From Syngnathus acus (Eukaryota > Chordata > Actinopteri > Syngnathiformes > Syngnathidae), in NCBI RefSeq assembly GCF_901709675.1, contig NC_051090.1, positions 8,077,842 to 8,141,841 on the forward strand: 64,000 bases of DNA. Reading direction: 5' to 3'. The position numbers were made by a program, and so were the translations under genes. The notes below the pieces were generated by a model that did not search any database, was not told where the DNA came from, and was given only the letters and a program-made list of their open reading frames with translations. Shown here one piece after another: positions 53,301 through 64,000 of the stretch (within the stretch, counting starts at the first letter, position 1; each line of letters starts with the position of its first letter).

Positions 53301-55079
53301 AAATTGCAAGTATCTGTCAGGGAGGTACAAAAAAAAAAAATCTTTCGTCCCTCGATGGAGCCTTTACTGTCGTGTTGAACAGGTATGACTTAAGTGCAGA
53401 CCTTGAACTTTAATTTGAGGGCATGTATATACAATTCAGGTGAACAATGTGGGAATTGTAAGACATTGTAAGCCATATGTAATTGACTCTCTGGCTTTGG
53501 TCCTTGAAGGCTGCCGTCCTGCACCGTTTTAAATGTCTCCTTCCTCCAACAACTTAAATGATCAGCAAGATCTGGAGCATGATTACAGTTCAACTTTTGA
53601 AAAGTACTGAGACAGCACTCAAAGTTAGCACCCAGCTACCCAAATTTTGAGAACCCATTTAATCCCAACACAGCTGTAATCACAATAATTGAGTCTTCAA
53701 AACAAATTGCAGTTTTAAAAGTTTAAAAAGTCCACCCTGGTAAAGGGTGAGCCATGTTGATGTACTACGTCATGCATCGGAGGCTTGGCTCGTGATGTTC
53801 TTAAAGTGATAGGAACCAGACGAATGTTAGTGCACATTTCTTTATCAGTCCGTTTTTGTTGATATCAATGGCTGTGATGTCATTAGTTTACCTCATTACT
53901 GCCCAATAAGTATATGACCCATAGTTATTGTGCATCGCAACCCTTGTGAGAAAAGACTTATACGGGTCAAGTCTAGCTGCAGAAGTGCAGGGTCATCGAG
54001 CAGCACCGCTCAGCACATGCTTCGTGCGTTGAGGAAGCGGAAACGCAACGTTCAAGCCTCGCAACAAGCTTCGAGGTGGGGCCCTGTTGCTTCCACTAAC
54101 GCAAGGTTGCTTCACAGCTGCCAGTGCAAATCTGCCATTTCGATTTTAGACGAAGAATACACCATTGAAAAAAAAAAAGGCACGAATGCAATGATCCCAA
54201 TATTGACTACACGCACGATAAAAACGGGTGAAATATTTGCTGCGTTAAATAGGAATGCAAAACTAATCATTACGCGTTTGTTTTTTTTCATCATTGATCA
54301 ATCTAAAAAATAAATGATCGATTGAAGGCTTTGGGTAGTCACTTAAACTTTCCCACACACGCAAAAACTGTCAGGAGTGAAAACTATTTGAGTTGCCCCT
54401 CCACTCCAAATGACTAAACGGGAGAAGCGTCGTCCGGAGCGGTTCGACTAGACGGAAGGAAGGCAAGCAGACGTTCATTCGACAACTTTGCGTAAACGTT
54501 TAGACTATCCGTGCTTTCGCTTCAAGTTATAAACTACCCAAACATTGTCCACCATCAAAAGTCAAAGTTGAAAGTCATCACAATTAGATACATTCTGGAA
54601 TCCAGTCACGCCTGTGAGCTTCCGGCTTAAGTGCGCGGTCCCGAACGCTAAATAGCTGACGCCTCCGCTAGCTCGCTAGCCTCGCCGCAATCGCCTCGAG
54701 AATCGCGTTAGTCACGTTAACACTTGTTACAGTTAACCTGGTTCATGGCTAATTTACGTCAGACATTATATCAAAGCCAGGTTTTTAAACAGTAACACCA
54801 AGCACTGGACACCATGTGCTACTACTACACTACACTACACTACCCCGACCGACAAGGCCTGCTCAGAAGGGAAGCACATGTGCGACTGTGCATGTTTTCC
54901 ATTCACATGAACCCAAAACATAACTCCGAAAAGGTGCGATTGAGCATACTAACCGTGATGTTGGCAAAATTACCGCCGGGATGTGCTGCCCAGACGTACT
55001 TGTTGTCAGGGTACCCAATAATGGCCGCATCCTGGCAGTTTTCAGCGATAAACTTGGCCACGTAGCTGTCCCAAGACAT
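50350..55079 (-). CDS. pfn2: Profilin, PFN2-type
   Basis: Profilin binds actin monomers, promotes nucleotide exchange and delivers actin to proline-rich elongation factors. Coding exons: 54954-55079, 52519-52708, 50350-50447 (414 nt, 137 aa; human PFN2 140), with the usual three-exon profilin structure and phases 0 and 1. Recognisable motifs: MSWDSYV at the start with Trp3 and Tyr6 of the polyproline pocket, YVWAAHPGG (Trp30), NGLTLGNEKCSVIRDRL, MDLRTKSSTGPTYNIAL and NEGVYGG. PFN2 identity rests mainly on its place next to rnf13, as in human RNF13-PFN2. The sequence shares features with PFN1 too, so a fish-specific paralogue (pfn2a/b) is possible. The C terminus (YLRNQKC) lacks the usual terminal aromatic residue. 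Confidence 0.9.
50606..50702. mobile_element. hAT-like repeat fragment
   Basis: Begins cagccatgtccaaagtccag-cccgcaggcc, resembling the terminus of a common vertebrate hAT repeat (GTCCAAAGTGCGGCCC type). The other end was not found. Confidence 0.45.
51014..51547. mobile_element. hAT-like MITE, family B
   Basis: A 534-bp element with inverted ends cagtgtttcccaac and gttgggaaaccctg (one mismatch). The 8-bp flanks aactacac and ctctacac agree at 6 of 8 positions, consistent with an old target duplication. GCGGCACA motifs near both ends also pair in inverted orientation. No ORF. Confidence 0.75.
51655..51765 (+). repeat. Direct repeat copy 1, MITE-derived
   Basis: Contains ggagaaggatttaatttgga, ctgacataatgcaacctggc and accaatatcacccttcttat. 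It is repeated at 51889-52000, and its first part matches the interior of the 18655-19059 element in reverse. Confidence 0.85.
51889..52000 (+). repeat. Direct repeat copy 2, MITE-derived
   Basis: Contains ggagaaggatttgatttgga, ctgacataatgcaacctggc and accaatatcacccttcttat, about 90% identical by eye to copy 1 and about 235 bp away. Confidence 0.85.
52071..52362. repeat. Inverted pair of L2/CR1-like LINE 3' tails
   Basis: Left arm 52071-52198 and right arm 52235-52362 (128 bp each) are near-complementary around a 36-bp spacer. Each arm carries the fish LINE tail features: GGCTGGGATAGGCTCCAG type sequence, CCCCCGTGGGGACAAAGCGG and an (ATGG)n end. The (ATGG)n ends point outwards. Confidence 0.9.
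52709..54953 (-). other. pfn2: pfn2 intron 1
   Basis: 2.2-kb intron. Its part near 54280-54320 (catcattgatcaatctaaaa) resembles dispersed ATCGATTA-type repeats. Otherwise nothing was recognised. Confidence 0.7.
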
Positions 55080-55340
55080 GGTTTCTGATAATTGGTGGAT
55101 GATAAAAGAGAAGCTGGGTCAAGAAACTTTGCACAGACGCCTCTGGAGCGACAAAGGAAGGGAGAGTTGAGCTGCAGTTGCACGTTCCGGTACCCCGGCT
55201 TTCTTCTGCTCTCACCAGTCACCACCCAAGAGAAGCCACAGCGTCGAGACAAGGGCTTGGGTGTAGTCCTCATTAAATCACTCCGCGAGGGTGGTGATTG
55301 GCCCGCTGCGTCATTGCGTAATATTGCATGCGGCGGATGG
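55080..55340 (-). promoter_or_regulatory. pfn2: pfn2 5' UTR and promoter region
   Basis: CpG-bearing sequence upstream of the pfn2 ATG. An inverted CCAAT box (gattggcccgc, 55296-55306) lies about 220 bp from the start codon, with a TGCGTCAT motif next to it. The start site is not determinable. Confidence 0.5.
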
Positions 55341-58300
55341 ATACACGACCTACTTTACCGTGTGGCTCTCTCATCCGGCGCACACTTTTAACGACCTGCG
55401 ATTTTTCTGGAATAAAAATCAATCAAGTCTACGTTTGTATTCAAAACACTTTGAACATCCAAACCACTATATGTGACTGGTTTAAGAGTATGCAAATGTC
55501 AAATTTTCCAGAATTCGCAAGTCAGAAACAGGCGACAGCTACCCCTAGTCCAACGTGAAAAGTACAAGTGAACACTCCAGTCGACTTTTTGAACGTCATA
55601 CCTTCATAAGCACGAAATAGCGCAGAAATTCTATCGATGTACGTCGCGTCGAAGATGACTTACGTGGCAAAACTAAACGCTTTGATAGAGGTAAAAAGCA
55701 GTGTGGTTACGTTGCCACCAATGTGCAGACGTAAGCATGACGCCCCCAATGATAAGTTTTACGTTTGTGTTATGTTTATCATTTCATGATTTTAGTTTAT
55801 GCATTGTTTGCCAACGTGGATTTGAAATGAAATTATGTACATTTAAAAGCATATCTGCAATGTTTTGTCCTTGTCAAAATAGTTGCGTTACTTTTTTCAA
55901 CTGCCATTGTGACAACATAAAAACATAAATAGCATAAATATACAGCGAGATCATGGGAGATTTAGGCAGAATTTAGAGACAGCATCATCATTAATTTGCG
56001 TAAACTAGTATCCACTCTGATGCAATAGATTGGGAGAAGCCTTATTAGGAGAATTGTTTTATGTTGACCGTAAAAATGATTTGTGATGAATGTGTGCCAG
56101 TCTACAAATAGCTTGTTTCTTGACTTTGAAAATTATCCATCTATACCATTCCAATTTGATCATTTTTTCAATGTTCTTACCCTTTTGTCATAATTCTACA
56201 TGAAATGAGGAAAAATCATTGGAAAACAAATTCATGTAAAATGTACAAAATGTAGAGAATATCCATCTAGTGGTGTTATTTTTTTGTACCAATTTGTGAA
56301 GATGCGTGTTGGCAATAACTGACACCAAAAAATCATTTCAGATTGTTGACGTTTTTTTAACTTCACGAAATGAGTTGAATTAGGACTACTTACTTAGGAC
56401 CCTCAGAGACAGAACTGTGATGCTAAGTATTTACATGATGCTGACTGATCATGTGAAACATCTGTAAATGTAATTGTGCAGTTTGGAAATTTTCTCAAGC
56501 TTTCCCTTTAAATCTTATGGCTGGGGCACACCTAAGCACCTTGTATGAGCTTGCCCCAGTCTCAGTGGAATGCAGCATTTGGCTGTGTTCTCAGTGTCAT
56601 TTGAAAGCGTACAAGACAGGTTTGTAAGCAAAATATAACATTTTTATAGCTCCTCTTGTTCATCTCGTGAATCTCTAGCTAACTGTACATTGCGCTGCAT
56701 GCCAAAGTTAACATTTAAGGCCTTAGTGTCCATCTGGAGAACCAATAAGTTCTCTTAACTCCTCCCACTTCCTCATTCTTTGGTTTTGTTGTGGAAGAAG
56801 TGTGACCTGTGGACTGGACAAAGTGGTGGGGACACATGTCATGTTATGGTGTTTAATACATGGACTAATCAAAAAGCCGCAGGAAATCAGCACGGCAAGC
56901 CTGAACAGCCCGTGACAGCATGAAAACCAGGCCACACATACTTCACATCCCCAAATGGGCGGTGAAGAGTTCAGCTGACACATTCTTATCTCGTGTTCAG
57001 GCTCGTTCAGTGAAGAAAAAGACATTCTTGAGGGAGAACAAATTCAAACTTTTCGTACTCAAGGCGAAACGCTACAGATCTAAATGTTTACAATTCAGAC
57101 ATCAAGCCAGTAAAGAAAAAATAAGTTTGTTGATTAATCAATTAATTTTGATACATCTACTCTGCATGCTGATTTCCAGAGAGTGCTTCAAATGGCCTTT
57201 ATTTATTTCTAGATGAGCAGTGTAGTGTATCTAATGAGTGAAAGTGTTTCTTTGTGCTCTGTTATCTTTTTTCATGGCACATCTCTGGACTGGGGTGCAC
57301 AAATCGTTGCCCATTGACGCGTGTGAAAAGTTTGAATCTTTTTAAACTGTTATTAAGGAAGAAGTAAAGAAGGTGTCAATTCAGAATGAATGCATAAAAT
57401 ATCAACGAGACGGGAAGCGGAAGCATGTTGTTCCTCTTTTTTCTCAGCAAATGTCTCACAAGGTCCGTGACTCGGACACACATAGGAAATCTACGATGAA
57501 GCAAAGAATTAGAAATCTTTTTCCAACTGGGTAAAGGCGAACTGCACCCTGAGCTTGTCCATAATCCATCGGAAAGTGCATAGCAAGCTGTGACTAAAAC
57601 ATGTGACAGTCAACCGGCCTGAGGAACCGTAGAGATCAAAGATGGCCCATCTGTGGCAGCATGCATGTGTTCCACACGCACACACTCATCCGCATGCACA
57701 ATTAAGTCTTTTCACAGGTCAGTTTTGAACCTACACTGTCCATTAACACTTCCATTGATTATGCATGGATGTCACACACACGCACACAAACACACACACT
57801 GAAATGATCTGTAAATAGCACGTTATTCCTTCTTGACTAAGTCAACACAAACAATGTGAGTTGGTCTTCTTGCATATACAAGGCCTGATACTGATTCGAG
57901 AACTTCTTTCTACTTCCTATTACTTCTTGAGTTCAGAGCCCTTTTGACTGTGAGAAACAGGAAATGAAACGATATCATGTTCCCGCCTCGTGTAGACATT
58001 TTTGCAAGTGGCATCTTCATTTGGCAGCAAAGCTAATTGTTGTTGTCCTACTTCACATCTAGTTTGCCTCACACTGACATCATTGTATGATAATGTTGAG
58101 GATGGAGAGAAAGGCCGCAGTGTTTCTGGATGATGAATAGTCATGATTCACAGAGTAGGATGAAGTGAGTTCTTCTCTAGAGGGGCATTCTTATGATGCT
58201 TCTCTCATCGTGCTCTTTCACAGCTTCATGGAAACTGGCGGTTCATTTCTCGCTTATAGCTTCCTTTTTGAGTTTCCTGCAAAGGCGTTGCTCATATAGT

Positions 58301-58492
58301 TCTTTCAAAAAACTAGGCCGACACACGCCTGCTTTGGGTTCTTTAGCGGATGAGGTACAAGAGAGCATTTTCTGTGCATTTTTTTTCTTCAGCTTGAGAC
58401 GAATATATGGACTTGAGGGAGCCATATTACGATTACTGTCAAGGAAACGAGTACAGTCCAGTGATATTTACTTACAAAGTTGGGCAGTAATG

Positions 58493-58530
58493 CAAGTGGC
58501 TAGCACGACAGCATCAGAAATCTGAGGTTC
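58493..58530 (+). repeat. Possible tRNA-like SINE remnant
   Basis: gtggctagcacgacagcatc followed by agaaatctgaggttcaggat resembles the head of fish tRNA-derived repeats (tggttagcacg...aggttcaggattc). Very short. Confidence 0.3.
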
Positions 58531-61500
58531 AGGATTTTAAAAAAATTGACGGACTTCCAGTCAATAAACGTCTGCCGCACTTTGTACTACCTGCCACTAG
58601 ATAGCACTCCTTTTCTAACGCTTGAGTCTGGCCCTGATAAATTACTGTATGTTTTCTTTAAAAATAAATAAATAAATAAATAAACAAAGCAACAAATCGT
58701 AACAGAACAGATATATAGATTCTAGACTTAGATGATTCATTGACAATTAATTCAGATAATTCATGTGGCCACCTTGGCACCTAATGGGTCATTCACTTGT
58801 TTTTGTTTTTTTGCTTTGGAGATGACCTTGTGTCCAAAAGTCAAAGTAAGTATTCAGCACTTGCTTGTTCTTTGGAACACCACACCCAGACTGTTTGAGT
58901 CACACAAGACACACAGTTAGGACCATAAACAATGGGACATCGATACAATTCTCATATATTTGGCTCTAAACACCACCAAAAGGGATATGAAATGAAACAA
59001 ACCAGATGTGCTTCAAATACTGCCTTTCAGCTTTATTCTGAAGTTATTTGTATATACATCCAACTCAGTTCTACGATGCAGGAAACAATAGTTTGTGTAC
59101 ACGCCTACTTTTTAAGGGGCTCTACCTCTGTATAGCTACAGATAGATTTTTTAGATTGTGCATGAACACAAATTTACTTCCCAGCGTCTTTATCATGACT
59201 GTTTACTGGATGCAGGGCTGTTATGTGGCTTAACGTCTGGTGACATCTTGCGGCCATAATTCTCTACAGCGTCTTTCTTCTTTTTTTTTTTTTTTGCATG
59301 AAAAAAACTCCTACGTCCCACGAAAACTTAGTAAAAGGGGGAAAATACACAAAGACAAAAACTTTTATTACGATTTTAATACAATAGCCTTTTATCTGTC
59401 TCGTGTGAGGAGATTATAGTTATCTTAATAAAATTGAAATATGAAATACAAGTGTACATATGTTATATAAAATACTTTGCTTTGACTGGCGATATGATAA
59501 TAAACAGCACTACAATTAACTGGAGAGCAGTTGTCATGAGGACAGGTTAAATAACAAAAAGGAAAAAAAATCCTACTAAAGCTTTGGAAAAAAAAACTGA
59601 AAAATAACCATTTAAAATAATCTCTGCTAAACTGGAGGTAAAAAATAAAGTCAGGAAGTACAAGACGCAAATGCTTGGACTGCTGATTCAGAATTTGACA
59701 AGACGGGGTAGTTGCTGTTGTTTTTGTGAGGAAATGAGCCACATGGTGGAGACAGTAACAATAAAGAGGAGACACCAGGATAGGAAGTAAAGATTCAGAA
59801 AGAAGAGGAAACAGCTATTACAAAATAAAAGACATGACACTGCCTGTTAAAATCAAATTTCGGCTCTGGTTTTCTTTGTTCAAATATAAGGAGTAAAAGT
59901 AAAAAGTCGTCAGAAAAATCTTATACCAGTAAGCCACTTGTTTTGGTAAGTTTGTTGTTTTGACCGGGAAATACCATTGAGACTAATTCTTGAATTTGGC
60001 ATTCCCATAGCTCAGGGTCATTTTGCAAGACTGCAAGACGGTATTCAAAGTGGCACATATGATTTAATACTTCAAGGGACATACCATTTAGCTCGTTCTC
60101 TCAGAAATAAATCAACAGACTCGGTTTGTTCCCACTTGGCGCAGTAAATTACCCTGACAGGATTTTATTGTTACAACTGGAAGCCATGGAAAAAGACATA
60201 TTGTAAAAAGGACCGGCCCAGGCAGAATGTCATATGTGGTGTTTGTGTCTCACAGAAACTCATCTATATAATGTTTAATTGGAACCTATAAATGAATGGC
60301 TTCTGCAGTTAGCTTACAGACCAGGAGAATACCAGCACATTAATTCTGTTTAACTTCTTTTTTCATTTAAAATGTATTATACTAAATTTATCTCCAAGGG
60401 CAACTTCTAATTTCACCCTCAGCAGGATATAAAGAATTGACCCTTGGCCTCAGCTAATGCTCATAATTCCTCTTCCAACCGCAACATACCGAACGCCATA
60501 ATAGTTTATAAATGGGAATTAATCACCAACTACACAATTGTAAGACAATTCCACTTGTCCAAAAGATTTGGAAATACTTAAATGTATAAAATGTTATTGA
60601 TGAAAATTATAATAATTTTGATGTAAAGTACTTGAAAACCAACTGATCCACAAATGTAAAACTACACAATACATTGAATAAACAACACTGAAAAGATTGA
60701 AAATGTAAGTCTTTCTGAATGTTATTTAAAAAAGAAAAAAGAAAAAAAGGTTTTTTGGAAGCTGATTGCAATATATAGGACAAGTTAGCATGACATCATA
60801 CGTTGTTCCCGTGTGGCAAAAACAAAAATGTTCTCTGGTGGCACCGCGAGTAACAAATGCTTCCTTCATTTGACCAAGGCAGAGCGATTAAAAAAACGGA
60901 ATAATCAATTTGGGAAGTCTTCTGAATAAATGTCATTTGATAAAAAGATGCGACAAGAGGGAAACTGAATCGAAGACAGACAAAATTTACATTTTAGTAG
61001 CTAAGTTGACTTAAAAAATAGTTAAGTCAATAGACTAATTCCTTGTTATCCAACTACTAAGAAGGATCTGATTGCTTGAGCTTGACTTTTCTGTCGCTTT
61101 GATAAATGGCACTTACGTGCTCTTTTGACGGTGAAATGGATGGCATGCTGAAATGCAATAAAATGTCTTTGAAAATGCCTGTGAGAAAATATCTTCCACA
61201 AACCCGATGATGGATGTTTGGTTACCATCTTACCTCTTCCGAAATGGCTACTCCACTACCAGGAAACCTTGCCATCTTCTCTGTACAACTATTTATGACA
61301 TTCACAAACATCCTTGTCATCCTCAGGCTGTGCTTGTTTTTTTGCTTTTCAGCAAATAAATATAACCCTAAACATTTCGGGGTATATCTTGCAGTGCAAC
61401 ACTAAACAGAAAGCATTAAATGAGGTTGTGAATGACTTATTTATTTAGAAAGTTGAGATGTCTGCGGAATGCGATGTCTTAAGTAATTCAACGTCATGGT

Positions 61501-62492
61501 GTTGAAAGGCTAATCGATCAGGAGACAATCCTCGTTAAATCATGTCAACACGGCAGTTTGAGGCAAGGGGTCAAGAGATACTTCACTAAGTCATTGCTGT
61601 CAAAATAGGTTGAACAAAAGGATTCTCTTGCAAGTCCATATTTTTCCACTCCTCCTGACCGCTAAAACCTGTTTAGACTCTCGGAGCTGAGGAATTACAT
61701 CACACAGAAGCTTAAAATCAAAGCAATCCAAAGAGGAAACAGCTCAAACTGTTTTTTCTAGATTTAGTCTTATATTGTTGCACCACAACTTTGAACATTC
61801 CTGTGGAAATATTACATTGTGGGTGTGTAGTCCCATTGTTTCTATGCCTACACAAATCGTGCATTTCAACACAATACACACACGTACACACACATCATGA
61901 AAATGCAGCAGAATAAATATTGAAACTTTGAGGTGTTATTAAAAATGACCAAACATTTTGCACAGACACAGTACAATGAATAAATTGTATTTTCTTCATT
62001 TCATACATGTTTTCATGTGATGTGCTGCTCTGCTAACTACAGTGTTGGTTCAATAAGTGGTTAAACGATACTAAATCAATTTTCTTTTTATTTTATTGTC
62101 CACATCAAGTAAACTGATTCAAAAGAGTCATCTTCTTCATGTTCTGTACATTCTATTTGATGATAATTCAAAAACTGGATGGCTGAATATTTAATATGTG
62201 TGTATGCCCCTCTGATTCTTTCAGTGACATGATTGGTCTTTCCTCAACACAGGCTGAAACTGTGTAAATATTTAAATTTTTGTTTCATCATATGACGTGT
62301 GTAGTATGTTGTTGAGTGTATCATAGCCACACGGTGAAAGTGATTTATCAATTCATTAAAAACCTTTCAAAAATATGAAATATATTTGTTTTAATCAGTA
62401 TGGAGTCAGCTCGCTAATGGAGTCATGTTGCTAAGTGACGTGCTAACGTTAGATGTTCACCCTGCCATTATCTATCCTATAAGGAAGCTGAC

Positions 62493-62635
62493 ATTATTAT
62501 TATTATTATCATTATTATTATTTTTTGTTATTATTGTATTTTTGTAGGATTCAAATATCATACATTTACATTGATATACTCTTGATACTACTACTACTAC
62601 TAATAATAATAGTAATAATAATAATAACAATGATA
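62493..62635. repeat. Compound trinucleotide repeats
   Basis: An (ATT)n run at 62493-62523 and an (ACT)n(AAT)n run at about 62586-62635, separated by AT-rich sequence. Confidence 0.9.
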
Positions 62636-62668
62636 ATATATAATTGAATCCTCAGTCCTTTACTGCAG

Positions 62669-62755
62669 GCAGTGCAGGCCCAGGTCAGACGAGCTGGTGC
62701 TCTTGCTGGCTATGATTCGTTGAACTTAATAAAAGCACTTCACACATGGTACCAG
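62669..62755 (+). other. Candidate terminal exon of an unidentified transcript
   Basis: An acceptor-like tcctttactgcag at 62668 is followed by a GC-richer 70-bp stretch, then AATAAA (ttaataaaagc, about 62730-62735). All three frames close quickly and none resembles a known family. It may be the last exon of a lncRNA or of a gene that starts elsewhere, or a chance arrangement. Confidence 0.2.
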
Positions 62756-64000
62756 TAGACCATGTTGATGTTTGAATGGAATGACTACTGCTAGGCAACT
62801 GTGAGTTGTTTTCACACAATTTTCAGGGTGTTTTGAAAATCAATGGGTAAAGCCTTGAAAGTTAAAAGTTCATGCTAAATGATACCGTGATTACTATCAC
62901 ACACAGTTTTATGTAACAGACGCTTGTTGTGAAAGTGAAAGAATTCATGACGTTCTCAAAAATCTGAGGGAACACGTCACTGTTGAACAAAAAAAAGATA
63001 CACCCGATGATCTCCCAAAATACACCAAACTAAGCCTGTTTCGGGAATCATGTGTATTCAGAGCTTATGCGACCAGAGACACACCTTGACGCATATGCGC
63101 GTTGTTGAATTCAGGTTTACCTATTTGATAGTGGTCAGACAGTGGGAAATGAATCATTCAGGTCAATTCACTGGAAAACATGCCCCTAACACCACATTCG
63201 ATATTCACATGCATTTCCCTCGTTATTTTAAGTGTTTTAACTGGTGAAAACCCTGAACCGAGCACGTGTATACTTTTCTCCCTTTTTAGCAAGTGTTGAG
63301 TAATGTTTGGTTACTTTGTTTATTGATCGAGCACCAACAACTGCTTTCCTTAAAGCCATAGGTCTTCCATGTTGGGACTGCTGAAAGTGACCACTGGCCC
63401 CGGACTCTTGGGCCCCAAAATACAGACTGGACAACGTTTGTCTTGTTTCTTCAGTGGTGTGCTGAAAGTGGCCGGCATTTCGGCTTGTAACGCGGTGCAA
63501 CACAGCCTGGTAGTCTTCAGCCTCGGAACAGGATAAATAAACACATGCAGCTACACAAACACGAAGTCTGGAGCATGGAAAGGCAAAGCCAAGCAGGGAT
63601 CCTAAATATATATGGACAGACTGATATGATGTTGCAATATTGCTTTTTCCGGCATTTTACATGTTCACTTACAAGGTATTTATTCATATGTATGTATACA
63701 GTTGGGGTGAAGAGAATTGGATGATGCTTATATATAATCTTTAAATGCAAGCAAAATGGTTCACTTCCAGTCACTTCATTTCATAGCATTTCTCTTGGCT
63801 GCACTGCTTCCTGTACATGTTTGTGATTGTTATTTTTTGGTCTTCATGTGTTGCCACATTCATCTATTCAGACCAAGGCCTTCAGAATCAGTAGTGCTGG
63901 CTGATGATATCAGCATTTTTCCATCCTCTGATTGGTTGGTCAAGAAGAAAAGCAAAGCAAAATTTGTTGCAGCCAACTTTGAATGGCAAAACATGCCTCT
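62756..64000. other. Right-end interval without recognised features
   Basis: No exon, RNA gene or repeat element was recognised. Open frames on the minus strand around 63240-63540 have no family resemblance. Confidence 0.6.

Larger units (their letters stand above)
55341..62640. other. Gene-free interval
   Basis: I found no exon with family resemblance, tRNA or other RNA gene on either strand. It holds scattered poly(A)/poly(T) runs, a CA-rich patch (about 57774-57800), an (AATA)n run (about 58662-58684), a tRNA-like remnant near 58493-58530 and trinucleotide repeats at the right end. Confidence 0.65.

Noticed and set aside
53930-54313. 127-codon open frame on the plus strand
   Set aside because: It lies antisense in pfn2 intron 1 and ends in AT-rich repeat-like sequence; no domain recognised.
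63237-63544. Minus-strand frames near 63.2-63.5 kb with a CPVC motif
   Set aside because: A lone CPVC without the other zinc ligands, no splice context and no family resemblance.

Overview
The window is nuclear DNA of a ray-finned fish, probably a teleost. The evidence is four intron-rich vertebrate genes with GT-AG introns, long (CA)n/(TG)n microsatellites, hAT-like and other MITEs, and the L2/CR1-like LINE tail ending in (ATGG)n that is common in fish. The species cannot be named from the sequence. I reconstructed all four coding regions exon by exon. Every junction keeps phase, and every product is close to the length of its human counterpart.

Layout, left to right: (1) acap2, minus strand, CDS 21904 down to 1510, 23 coding exons, 822 aa with a 34-aa cassette exon or 788 aa without it: an Arf6 GTPase-activating protein with BAR, PH, ArfGAP and ankyrin domains. 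(2) ppp1r2, minus strand, CDS 28049 down to 24243, 6 coding exons, 209 aa: protein phosphatase 1 inhibitor-2, in tandem upstream of acap2. (3) rnf13, plus strand, CDS 30472 to 48324, 9 coding exons, 376 aa: an endosomal/lysosomal PA-TM-RING E3 ubiquitin ligase, divergent from ppp1r2 across a short GC-richer promoter interval. (4) pfn2, minus strand, CDS 55079 down to 50350, 3 coding exons, 137 aa: a profilin, convergent with rnf13. From 55.3 kb to the right end I found no convincing gene, only microsatellites, repeat remnants and one weak terminal-exon candidate near 62.7 kb.

The genes do not form one pathway. Two act on actin and membrane traffic (acap2 on Arf6 recycling, pfn2 on actin monomers), rnf13 is an endolysosomal ubiquitin ligase, and ppp1r2 controls PP1. 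The arrangement itself is informative. Human ACAP2-PPP1R2 lie at 3q29 and RNF13-PFN2 at 3q25, so this block joins two pairs that are far apart on the human chromosome.

No undescribed biological system is evident. The points most worth a second look are: a phase-symmetric cassette exon and an ACAP3-like C terminus in acap2; a glutamate-expanded segment and two competing 3' splice sites for the last exon of ppp1r2; two upstream ORFs before rnf13; a 147-bp TG repeat inside the rnf13 leader intron; a profilin lacking its usual C-terminal aromatic residue; back-to-back poly(A) signals between rnf13 and pfn2; a 128-bp-arm LINE palindrome; and several dateable MITEs.
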